Shown piece by piece: positions 5,165-11,193 of a stretch of 11,193 nucleotides of DNA. The number at the start of each line of letters is the position of its first letter. Position 1 is the stretch's first letter. Made by a program: the position numbers and the translations under genes. Source of the DNA: Scatosoma sp964459515 (GTDB taxonomy: Bacteria; Bacillota; Clostridia; Christensenellales; Borkfalkiaceae); NCBI GenBank assembly GCA_964459515.1, contig CAYWML010000048.1, positions 1 to 11,193 of the forward strand, read 5' to 3'. Under the pieces are notes generated by a model that had not been told where the DNA came from, did not search any database, and saw nothing but the letters and a program-made list of their open reading frames with translations.

Positions 5165-6145
5165 ATGGAAACGTTGTTGAAAAAAACACAGGCATACGAA
5201 TTGTTGCGCGCGGAGGGCAGGGAAAACCGCTTCGGGCACGCCTACTTGTTGCATTTCGACGACGGCAAAAATCTAACGACCGCCTTAAAAACCTTTGCGA
5301 AACTCTTTTTCGCCGATCGGGCGGACGCGGCGCGCGTAGAACGCCTCATCGACGAGGATTCGTTCGCCGATTGCTTGCGATATCCCGAAGCCGATAAAAA
5401 ATTGACGGTGGAGGACGCGGAGAATATTCGCGAAGAAAGCCTGCTCAGCCCCGTCGAGGGGGAGCGCAAAATCTTCTTGTTGGGCGATTTCGCCGAGGCG
5501 AACGCGCAAACGCAAAACAAGCTGTTGAAGCTGTTGGAAGAATCGCCGCAAGGCGTTATATTCCTCTTGGGCACGACGTCGATTTTCCCCGTATTGCCCA
5601 CGGTGCTTTCGCGGACGGAGCGTTTGGAAATACTTCCGTTTACGCCGCAAGAAGTGTCGGCTTGCCTTACCCGTACGTACGGGGAGCGTTACGAAAAGGA
5701 AGCCTATTCGCTTTGCGCGGCGGCAACGGGCGGCAACGTCGGCGAAGCGCAAAACGTTTTGGAAGGCGGCTATTATCGGACGCTACTTAACGAAGCTTTT
5801 TCGCTTGCCTTGTGCGAAGACGGCGCGTTGCCGTCGGTCGTGAAAAATATAGGCGAAACGAAATACAAAAAACAGTTGTTGGCTTTTTTGCGATTGATTT
5901 TCCGCGACGGCTTGCTTTGGAAGATCGGAGGCGAAAAATTAAGCGCGTTTTCCTTGCCGTCGGAAACGAAGAAAACGAGAAACGTGGCAGGCAGGTATGC
6001 GACGAACACGCTTTTGTTCGCACAGGAAGCCTTGACGGAGGCAGAAAAACAAGTACAATTCAACGCGGTGTTTTCGCAGTGTATCGAGCTTTGCATGGCG
6101 GATATCCGCACACGCGACAAACGCGTAAAAGAGAAAAAATTATAA
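5165..6145 (+). CDS. holB: DNA polymerase III subunit delta prime (HolB), clamp loader
   Basis: This 326-residue protein has the clamp-loader delta prime layout: RFGHAYLL (23-29) at the start, the highly typical NKLLKLLEESPQGVIFLLGT (118-137), and VLSR (147-150) in the place of the SRC motif. Delta prime is the non-ATPase subunit that helps load the beta sliding clamp. In line with this, the P-loop is absent: after HAYLL comes HFDDGKNLTT, with no GxxGxGK. The zinc-binding cysteines of some HolB proteins are also not apparent. The ATG at 5165 is chosen because GGAGA lies five bases upstream; the same frame is open to 4910, but that segment is repeat DNA. ricT follows after nine bases, as in the conserved holB-ricT pair of Bacillota. 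Confidence 0.9.
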   Translation: METLLKKTQAYELLRAEGRENRFGHAYLLHFDDGKNLTTALKTFAKLFFADRADAARVERLIDEDSFADCLRYPEADKKLTVEDAENIREESLLSPVEGERKIFLLGDFAEANAQTQNKLLKLLEESPQGVIFLLGTTSIFPVLPTVLSRTERLEILPFTPQEVSACLTRTYGERYEKEAYSLCAAATGGNVGEAQNVLEGGYYRTLLNEAFSLALCEDGALPSVVKNIGETKYKKQLLAFLRLIFRDGLLWKIGGEKLSAFSLPSETKKTRNVAGRYATNTLLFAQEALTEAEKQVQFNAVFSQCIELCMADIRTRDKRVKEKKL

Positions 6146-6154
6146 GGAAGCATT

Positions 6155-7024
6155 ATGGTTAAAGTAGTTGTAATAAAATTCAAAAACGGCGGAAAATTAT
6201 ACTATTTCGCGCCGAAAAAAGGCGAGGTATACGCGCGGAACACGGCAGTGATCGTGGAAACGGCGCGCGGCTTGGAATACGCGTGGGTGGTGTATCCCGA
6301 AAAAGAAGTGTCGGACGACGAAATCGTGCCGCCTTTGAAAGCAGTCGTGCGGATTGCGACGGAAAAGGACAAAGCCTTTTACGAAGCTTGCGAAGCGAAA
6401 AAGCCGCAAGCCATGCAGATTTGTCGCGAAAAAATCATCAAACACGGCTTGGAAATGAAGCTCGTCGATTGCGAGTACGCTTTCGACGGCAACAAGATTT
6501 CCTTCTATTTCACTTCGTCGAATCGCGTAGACTTCCGCGAGCTTGTCAAAGACTTGGCAACGACCTTTCATACGCGGATCGAATTGCGGCAAGTCGGCAC
6601 GCGCGACGAAACGAAGTACCTCGGCGGTATCGCGCCGTGCGGCAGGATTTGTTGTTGCGCAGGCAATATGCCGGAGTTTAAGAAAGTGAGCGTTAAAATG
6701 GCGAAAACGCAGGGCTTGTCGTTAAATCCGGGAAAGATAAGCGGACTCTGCGGACGGCTGATGTGCTGTTTGAGCTATGAAAACGACTATTACGCCGAGG
6801 CGAGCAAAAAAATGCCGAAGGTTGGCGCGGAAGTCGGCACGCCCGAAGGAAAAGCGATCGTCGCTTCGGTGAATATGTTGAAAATGCAGGCGAAAGTGAA
6901 GATAGACGACCGCAACGGCGGTTGGATCTGGAAAGATTTCCCCGTTTCCGATTTGCGTTTTAAGCGTTGCAATCAAGCGGAAAAACAAAGCGAAACAGAG
7001 GAAGACGAGGACGAAGAAATATAA
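6155..7024 (+). CDS. ricT: PSP1-domain protein RicT (YaaT)
   Basis: This 289-residue protein is a full-length RicT/YaaT homologue. The N-terminal half starts VVVIKFKNGGKLYYF. The PSP1 domain carries the cysteine signatures GIAPCGRICCCAG (158-170) and GLCGRLMCCLSYE (197-209). In Bacillus subtilis RicT acts with RicA and RicF as an iron-sulfur complex that supports RNase Y-dependent mRNA maturation, sporulation and competence; the cysteines fit cluster binding. The tail (271-289) is strongly acidic and probably disordered. The ribosome binding site TAAGGAAG overlaps the holB stop codon (6143-6150), so the two are translated from one message. An operon terminator follows immediately. RicA and RicF are not in the window. 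Confidence 0.92.
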   Translation: MVKVVVIKFKNGGKLYYFAPKKGEVYARNTAVIVETARGLEYAWVVYPEKEVSDDEIVPPLKAVVRIATEKDKAFYEACEAKKPQAMQICREKIIKHGLEMKLVDCEYAFDGNKISFYFTSSNRVDFRELVKDLATTFHTRIELRQVGTRDETKYLGGIAPCGRICCCAGNMPEFKKVSVKMAKTQGLSLNPGKISGLCGRLMCCLSYENDYYAEASKKMPKVGAEVGTPEGKAIVASVNMLKMQAKVKIDDRNGGWIWKDFPVSDLRFKRCNQAEKQSETEEDEDEEI

Positions 7025-7035
7025 AAAAAGAACGA

Positions 7036-7077
7036 CTGTTGCCGAGCAAACCGCATGGCAACAGCCGATTTTTTTTT
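7036..7077. terminator. Bidirectional intrinsic terminator between ricT and the membrane-protein gene
   Basis: CTGTTGCC (7036-7043) pairs with GGCAACAG (7057-7064) around a 13-base loop. Rightward it is followed by nine T residues (7069-7077). Leftward it is followed by an A-run complement (7022-7028). It can therefore end both the holB-ricT message and the converging gene at 7097-7441. Confidence 0.8.
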
Positions 7078-7096
7078 GTCGAAATATATCTATTGT

Positions 7097-7441
7097 TTAC
7101 GCTTCCGTCCTTTCTTCCGCCGCTTGCGCCGAAACGCCGTTCTCCGCTTCCTTGGCAGCCGCTATTTCCGCTTGCTTATCCAAATGGCGGTTTCTGAAAT
7201 AAACAGCCAAGTTCAGCATAACGATGACGAGGTTGAGTATGTACACATAGAACACGTAGTTTTTCCAGCAACCGCCGTTGATGATTTTCGCCGACGTACC
7301 CGCTACGTAGCCCGTAATAATCAAAAGAATGAAAGGCAAACTCGTGCTTTTTGCCGTTCTTGCTTTATACGCCTTTACCATGTTGATCGGCCAAGACAAG
7401 CCGAAGCACACCAACATAATCGTTTCCAATATTTTTGCCAT
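7097..7441 (-). CDS. Small three-helix membrane protein, PQ-loop/SemiSWEET-like
   Basis: This 114-residue protein has three hydrophobic segments (about 4-20, 36-52 and 62-82) and a charged, alanine- and glutamate-rich tail (83-114). The first helix runs into SWPINMVKAYKARTAKSTSLPF (16-37). This resembles the PQ-loop motif of SemiSWEET and related half-transporters, where the helix ends in a proline followed by a K-T-S-x-S-hydrophobic turn; here PIN takes the place of PQ. Such proteins dimerise to move small solutes, but the substrate and even transport activity are unproven here. AGGAG lies upstream of the ATG with a longer than usual gap of about 11 bases. A consensus promoter is just beyond. 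It is transcribed alone and converges on ricT. Confidence 0.65.
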   Translation of the reverse strand: MAKILETIMLVCFGLSWPINMVKAYKARTAKSTSLPFILLIITGYVAGTSAKIINGGCWKNYVFYVYILNLVIVMLNLAVYFRNRHLDKQAEIAAAKEAENGVSAQAAEERTEA

Positions 7442-7474
7442 GTTTTATTTATCTCCTATCTGTTTTCTCCCGTG

Positions 7475-7503
7475 AGTATAGCAAATTTTCACGGCAATGT
7501 CAA
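7475..7503 (-). promoter_or_regulatory. Consensus promoter of the small membrane-protein gene
   Basis: On the minus strand TTGACA (7498-7503), a 17-base spacer and TATACT (7475-7480) lie about 35 bases upstream of the start codon. The -35 is perfect and the -10 has one mismatch. Confidence 0.8.
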
Positions 7504-7582
7504 GCGAAAACGGCGTATACGCTCGTTTTACGTATTTTTTATTTTTTTTCGGCAAAGCAGTCCGCTTTTTTACCGACGAAAA

Positions 7583-8569
7583 TTACAGCAAAGTTGCCAA
7601 AATTTCCTCGCGCGTTTTGGGCGAAAGATAGACGGGCGGAATATCGAAAAGCGTCTTGCAGCCATACATGCCCCCCTCGTTCATGCGGAACGCCGCGCGC
7701 GCACACGCCACGAGAACGGAAGCCGTAAATTCGGGATTGCTGTCTAATTGTAACGAATATTCCACCACGTGCTTATGCTCGCCGTCGAGCCCCGTCGCAC
7801 CGCTGCAAATAACGACGCCGCCGTGCGGCAGTCCGCCGTGCTCCTTTTGCAGTTCTTCCTCGGAAACGAAATGCACCGTCGTTTTATAGTCGGCAAAATA
7901 ATTCGGCATCGTTTTGATTTCCCGTTCGATACGCGCTTTATCCGCGCCCTCCGCCGCCACGACGAAGCATTCGCGTTCGTGCTTTTCGCCCGTCGCCAAG
8001 TCGGGATTTTTCCCTGCGCGCACCGCTTGCAAAGCCGCCTCTACGGGAATGGTATATTGTCGCGCGTCCAAAACGCCCTCTATGCGGCGAATCGCGTCGG
8101 AGTGCCCTTGACTGACGCCCTTGCCCCAGAAGGTATAATCCTTGCCGTTTGGCAAGATCGATCGCGAATAGAGCCGCGCCAGCGAGAACATACCCGGATC
8201 CCACCCTGCGGAAATGACCGCCGTGGTTTTCGCCGCCTGCGCCGCTTCGTCTACGCGCGCCGCGTGTTGCAGTATTTTCGCATGCGTATCGAAGCTGTCC
8301 ACCACGTTAAAATATTGCGCCAACTCGGGCGTTTGGCAAGGCAGATCCGTCGCACTGCCGCCGCAGAGGATCATCACGTCGATTTTTTCGCGCATGGCGA
8401 TTGCCTCGTTCGCGGCGTACACGGGCAAGCCCGTCAAAGTTTTCACCGCGCTCGGATTTCTTCGCGTGAACACGCCCACCGCCGTCATATCGGGATTTTG
8501 CCGAATTGCAAGCTCTACGCCTCGTCCTAAATTTCCGTAACCGTAAATACCTATTCTAATTTGCGCCAT
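7583..8569 (-). CDS. ddh: meso-Diaminopimelate D-dehydrogenase
   Basis: This 328-residue protein matches the usual length of Ddh. The enzyme makes meso-diaminopimelate in one step by NADPH-dependent reductive amination of tetrahydrodipicolinate, feeding lysine and peptidoglycan synthesis in the cytoplasm. Visible marks are the dinucleotide-binding GIYGYGNLGRG (7-17), FTRR (34-37), the CGGSATD loop (69-75), ISAGWDPGMFSL (119-130), FWGKGVSQGHSDAIR (147-161) and the C-terminal NPEFTASVLVACARA (278-292). The start is set at 8569, where AGAGGTG lies four bases upstream of the ATG. The frame is open to 8980, but those codons cross a promoter and a terminator. The gene has its own promoter and looks monocistronic. 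Confidence 0.95.
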   Translation of the reverse strand: MAQIRIGIYGYGNLGRGVELAIRQNPDMTAVGVFTRRNPSAVKTLTGLPVYAANEAIAMREKIDVMILCGGSATDLPCQTPELAQYFNVVDSFDTHAKILQHAARVDEAAQAAKTTAVISAGWDPGMFSLARLYSRSILPNGKDYTFWGKGVSQGHSDAIRRIEGVLDARQYTIPVEAALQAVRAGKNPDLATGEKHERECFVVAAEGADKARIEREIKTMPNYFADYKTTVHFVSEEELQKEHGGLPHGGVVICSGATGLDGEHKHVVEYSLQLDSNPEFTASVLVACARAAFRMNEGGMYGCKTLFDIPPVYLSPKTREEILATLL

Positions 8570-8618
8570 AGCACACCTCTTTTTTAAGTGCAGCCGCTTT
8601 TTCGCCGCTTGCGTTCTT

Positions 8619-8648
8619 ATTATAGCACAAGGCGATAGCTTTTTACAA
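8619..8648 (-). promoter_or_regulatory. Promoter of ddh
   Basis: On the minus strand TATAAT (8619-8624) is preceded at 18 bases by TTGTAA (8643-8648). It lies about 50 bases upstream of the ddh start. No lysine riboswitch-like structure is evident in that short leader. Confidence 0.6.
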
Positions 8649-8765
8649 GCAACCGCGCGCCAAAAACGCCAAAACAATTTTTTGAATTTTTTATGCGGAA
8701 TATCGCAAACGCTTATGTTTTTCCTTTCGCCTTGCTTGTTATTGCGATGACGAGCGGGGGATGAT

Positions 8766-8797
8766 AAAAGCCAAGGCGTTATTTGCCTTGGCTTTTT
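8766..8797 (-). terminator. Intrinsic terminator of the XRE regulator gene
   Basis: A perfect 12-bp stem AAAAGCCAAGGC (8766-8777) with its complement (8785-8796) around a 7-base loop follows the XRE gene by about 25 bases on the minus strand, with TTTTAT at its end. It also has five T residues on the plus strand, so it may insulate in both directions. The rest of 8570-8820 holds the ddh promoter and AT-rich spacer only. Confidence 0.75.
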
Positions 8798-8820
8798 GCG
8801 CGTTGGTAGATAAAACGGGG

Positions 8821-9108
8821 TTATAGACTGTTCAAAAATGCATTCAAAAGCTGTTTTTGATTGTCGCTGAGCGAAGATACTTTGTCCGTCAACGTATCTT
8901 CTTTTTTTTGCGCGAAAAAATCGGCGAGCGTGATACCGAAAGCAAAACAAATGTTGTCGAGCGTTTCCACCGTCGGGCATTTAACGCCGTTTTCCAATGT
9001 CGGAATATAACTCGGCGCAATTCCTGCCCGTGTCGCCAATGTTCCTTTCGTCCAACCGCGCTCTTCGCGCAATGTTTTTATGCGTTTCCCTACCTCTTTT
9101 CTATCCAT
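8821..9108 (-). CDS. XRE-family helix-turn-helix transcriptional regulator
   Basis: This 95-residue protein has a lambda-repressor/XRE-type DNA-binding domain (about 6-62): IKTLREERGWTKGTLATRAG, then IAPSYIPTLENGVKCPTVETLDNI, then FGITLADFF. A short helical tail (76-95) may dimerise. It has the size of the controller proteins of restriction-modification systems. It is divergent from two methyltransferase genes, and the shared intergenic region carries repeated ACTATAG sites, so it probably represses both directions. The ATG at 9108 is preferred because GGCGGTGG lies just upstream; an upstream GTG at 9129 lies inside the first operator copy and has no ribosome binding site. The terminator at 8766-8797 follows. 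Confidence 0.88.
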   Translation of the reverse strand: MDRKEVGKRIKTLREERGWTKGTLATRAGIAPSYIPTLENGVKCPTVETLDNICFAFGITLADFFAQKKEDTLTDKVSSLSDNQKQLLNAFLNSL

Positions 9109-9124
9109 AAAGCCACCGCCTAAA

Positions 9125-9223
9125 TTCACTATAGTTATAGTTTACTATTTTTTTTGCCCTTAAACATTCACTATAGGTTGACTTTATTTCACTATAGTGT
9201 TATAATATTTGAACTATAGTGAA
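9125..9223. promoter_or_regulatory. Four-site operator for the divergent XRE regulator
   Basis: TTCACTATAG occurs at 9125-9134 and 9167-9176, the full palindrome CACTATAGTG at 9190-9199, and ACTATAGTGAA at 9213-9223. The third site lies in the spacer of the rightward promoter. The fourth covers its expected transcription start. The first lies beside the XRE ribosome binding site. This is the layout expected for autoregulated repression of both genes. Binding by the adjacent XRE protein is inferred. Confidence 0.75.
9178..9206 (+). promoter_or_regulatory. Promoter of the methyltransferase operon
   Basis: TTGACT (9178-9183), a 17-base spacer and TATAAT (9201-9206) form a near-consensus promoter. 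The expected start is near 9213, giving a leader of about 25 bases. An operator palindrome fills most of the spacer. Confidence 0.8.
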
Positions 9224-9237
9224 AAACGGGTGGCAAT

Positions 9238-9921
9238 ATGAACAATGGCGAAATGCCGAAAAGGCAAACGAAGTCAAAACAGCGCGTGCGCGATTACGGC
9301 GAGGTGTTCACCGCAGAACGCGAAGTGAAAGCCATGTGCGATTTGGTGAAAGAAGAAACGGAGCGTATCGACAGCCGATTTTTAGAGCCTGCCTGCGGCG
9401 ACGGAAATTTCCTTGCCGAAATTCTTATGCGGAAGCTCGAAGCGGTAAAACGGAAATACAGAAAATCGGCAATCGACTATGAAAAAAACGCCGTGCTTGC
9501 GATTTCCAGTATTTACGGCGTGGATATCATGCAGGATAACGCGGCGGCATGTCGAAACAGGCTTTTTGAGATTTGGGACAAGGCGTATAAAGCCGTTTGC
9601 AAAAAAGACGCAAACGACCAGACGCGCGAAGCCGTCCGCTTTATCTTAAAGCGCAATATCGTTTGCGGAAACGCCTTAACGTTGCAATGCGTGGACGAAA
9701 ACGGCAAGGACACGGACGAGCCGATTGTTTTTTCCGAATGGGCGTTTATTACAGGCTGTCAAATGCAACGGCAGGATTATACTTTTGCCGATTTGCTTGC
9801 CCGAGGTGACGACGAGAAAAACGAAAAGCAACTTTCTCTTTTGAACGCACAGCCGAGCGATGAGGGAAAGTTTTTGAAAAGATACGTAACGCATTATAGG
9901 AAGGTGCAAGAAAATGCGTGA
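9238..9921 (+). CDS. Methyltransferase-like subunit of a restriction-modification system, no NPPY motif
   Basis: This 227-residue protein resembles the short proteins usually annotated as restriction endonuclease subunit M. It starts RVRDYGEVFTAEREVKAM (16-33), has an SAM-binding motif I LEPACGDGNFLAEIL (49-63), an acidic GVDIMQDN (94-101), and GNALTL (144-149). The catalytic NPPY of adenine methyltransferases is absent; VFSEWAF (164-170) stands near where it would be expected. It may bind SAM or structure DNA without methylating alone, or act with the next protein. GGGTGG (9228-9233) lies four bases before the ATG. Its last eight bases overlap the start of the next gene, implying translational coupling. 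Expression is probably controlled by the ACTATAG operators upstream. Confidence 0.8.
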   Translation: MNNGEMPKRQTKSKQRVRDYGEVFTAEREVKAMCDLVKEETERIDSRFLEPACGDGNFLAEILMRKLEAVKRKYRKSAIDYEKNAVLAISSIYGVDIMQDNAAACRNRLFEIWDKAYKAVCKKDANDQTREAVRFILKRNIVCGNALTLQCVDENGKDTDEPIVFSEWAFITGCQMQRQDYTFADLLARGDDEKNEKQLSLLNAQPSDEGKFLKRYVTHYRKVQENA

Positions 9922-11193
9922 CGATTTATTTAGCAAAGTTTACAACCCCGACGTTTTGTCTTGCCTTGCCAATCTTTCCAACGACGAAGTGTTTACGCCG
10001 CCCGAAATCGTAAATCGAATGCTGGATATGTTGCCGCAGGAGTTATTCCGAAATCCCGATACGACGTTTTTAGATCCTGCCTGCAAAACGGGCGTATTTT
10101 TGCGAGAAATCGCCAAACGCCTGATTAAAGGATTAGAACCGCAGTTTCCCGATTTGCAAGAACGCATCGACCATATTTTTCATAAACAGCTTTTCGGAAT
10201 TTCCGTCACCGAATTGACAAGTTTGCTTTCTCGAAGAAGCGTATATTGTAGCAAATATCCGAACAGCGAGTTTTCCGTCAGCAGGTTTCTAAATGCCGAG
10301 GGGAATATCCGTTTTAAGCGTTCGTCGCATACATGGGTGGGCGGAAAATGCAAATATTGCGGCGCAAGCCAAGGGCAATACGACCGCGGCGACGCATTGG
10401 AAACGCACGCCTACGAATTTATCCACACCGACGATTTGGAGAAAATATTCAATATGAAATTCGATGTAATTATAAGCAATCCGCCGTATCATCTTACCGA
10501 CGGCGGTGCGCAAGCCAGCGCAAAGCCTATTTATCAAAAATTCGTTGAAGCCGCCAAAAAATTAAAGCCGAGTTATTTAACTATGATTATTCCTGCAAGA
10601 TGGATGACAGGCGGAAAAGGGTTGGATGATTTTCGAGAAAAAACCATACACGATAAACATTTTACTGTATTGCATGATTTCGCGAATTCGGAAGACTGTT
10701 TTTCAGGCGTTGATATTAAAGGTGGTATTTGCTATTTTTTGTGGGAACGCGATAAAGAAAAAAAGTGCGATATTTATAGATACGACAGCAACGGAATATC
10801 ATTTTCCAAACGATATTTAGTGGAAGAGGATGACGATATTTTTATTCGATATCCAGAACTTGTATCGATAAAAAATAAAGTTTGGAAATATAAAGCAGAT
10901 TCTTTTGAAAATATCGTATCATCAAGAAAACCATACGGATTGGCAAGCGATTTCTTTGTAAATCCTGCAAAATTCGGTTTGCCGCCAATATGCGATGTTC
11001 CCATACAAGACGGCTATAGAATTTTGGGGTTAGCGGCATTAAAAAGAGTTGTAAGGTATATTCCGAAAAATTATCCTTTGCCTAAAAAGGACGGTATTGA
11101 TAAATACAAATTGTTTATAACAAATAGTTATGGGTGTGGCGAAATAGGCGAAGGACCGGCTACGCCAGTCCTGGCTACGCCAGGAGAGTTATG
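9914..11193 (+). CDS. Eco57I-type adenine-specific DNA methyltransferase, cut by the window edge
   Basis: 426 codons are visible with no stop before the edge. The protein shows VFTPPEIVNRML (26-37), motif I FLDPACKTGVFL (52-63), and a possible zinc-binding pair CKYCG (146-150). The catalytic motif DVIISNPPY (184-192) marks N6-adenine methyltransferases. The later blocks IIPARWMTGGKGLDDFRE and SGVDIKGGICYFLW are typical of a clade found in mobile restriction-modification islands. It probably modifies DNA for self-protection or forms part of a single-chain type II enzyme; the missing C-terminus would hold target recognition and any nuclease. The start overlaps the previous gene by eight bases. 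From about 10,600 on the codons look more AT-rich than in the housekeeping genes, consistent with transfer. No nuclease is visible inside the window. Confidence 0.85.
   Translation, partial: MRDDLFSKVYNPDVLSCLANLSNDEVFTPPEIVNRMLDMLPQELFRNPDTTFLDPACKTGVFLREIAKRLIKGLEPQFPDLQERIDHIFHKQLFGISVTELTSLLSRRSVYCSKYPNSEFSVSRFLNAEGNIRFKRSSHTWVGGKCKYCGASQGQYDRGDALETHAYEFIHTDDLEKIFNMKFDVIISNPPYHLTDGGAQASAKPIYQKFVEAAKKLKPSYLTMIIPARWMTGGKGLDDFREKTIHDKHFTVLHDFANSEDCFSGVDIKGGICYFLWERDKEKKCDIYRYDSNGISFSKRYLVEEDDDIFIRYPELVSIKNKVWKYKADSFENIVSSRKPYGLASDFFVNPAKFGLPPICDVPIQDGYRILGLAALKRVVRYIPKNYPLPKKDGIDKYKLFITNSYGCGEIGEGPATPVLATPGEL

Noticed and set aside
7769..8530. 253-codon plus-strand frame, and similar frames antisense to ddh
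   Set aside because: Arginine- and histidine-rich shadow of the GC-biased ddh codons with no recognisable motif.
8570..8980. N-terminal extension of ddh
   Set aside because: It crosses a promoter, a terminator hairpin and part of the XRE gene. Ddh proteins begin at the MAQIRIGIYG start.
9940..10537. Minus-strand frames opposite the second methyltransferase gene
   Set aside because: They are antisense shadows of a gene with clear motif I and NPPY, and show no ribosome binding sites or domains of their own.
11158..11184. GGCTACGCCAG direct repeat and CCTGGC-TAC-GCCAGG palindrome at the right edge
   Set aside because: It is in frame within the methyltransferase gene and encodes ATPVLATPGEL, a conserved-looking stretch of this family, so it is probably coding constraint rather than a separate element.

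Overview
The window looks like chromosomal DNA of a low-to-mid GC member of the Bacillota, probably an uncultured Clostridia-type lineage. The evidence is purine-rich AGGAG-type ribosome binding sites, near-consensus TTGACA-17-TATAAT promoters, the holB-ricT gene pair (also adjacent in Bacillus), a meso-diaminopimelate dehydrogenase, and rsmG beside a cluster of DnaA boxes. No rRNA, tRNA or CRISPR array is visible. The taxonomic placement is inference.

Left part (1-1770): rsmG runs leftward and ends at a very strong hairpin terminator. To its right lies an intergenic stretch packed with same-strand DnaA boxes, followed by a CTA-repeat DnaA-trio and an AT-rich tract. This is the signature of a replication origin, yet no dnaA or dnaN lies beside it. 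A small SLOG-family gene points toward the origin from the other side.

Middle-left (1770-5165): an rRNA methyltransferase of the RlmI type and a cytoplasmic SGNH hydrolase sit between three gene-free stretches full of repeats. There are several families: GTCATTGCGAGG-ended MITE-like palindromes, composite three-hairpin modules whose stems vary in sequence but keep their pairing, and GCATAC-ATG-GTATGC hairpins next to gene ends. These repeats create long spurious reading frames on both strands.

Middle-right (5165-8800): holB (clamp loader delta prime) and ricT (PSP1-domain RNA maturation/signalling protein) form a two-gene operon ending in a terminator that can work in both directions. Two leftward genes follow, each with its own promoter: a small three-helix membrane protein resembling PQ-loop proteins, and ddh for lysine/peptidoglycan meso-DAP synthesis.

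Right end (8800-11193): a restriction-modification-like module begins here and leaves the window. A leftward XRE repressor gene diverges from two overlapping rightward genes for adenine-methyltransferase-type proteins. The intergenic region holds four copies of an ACTATAG operator, two of them embedded in the promoter of the methyltransferase genes. The first methyltransferase-like protein has an SAM-binding motif but no NPPY; the second has both and is cut by the window edge. This block is probably accessory DNA.
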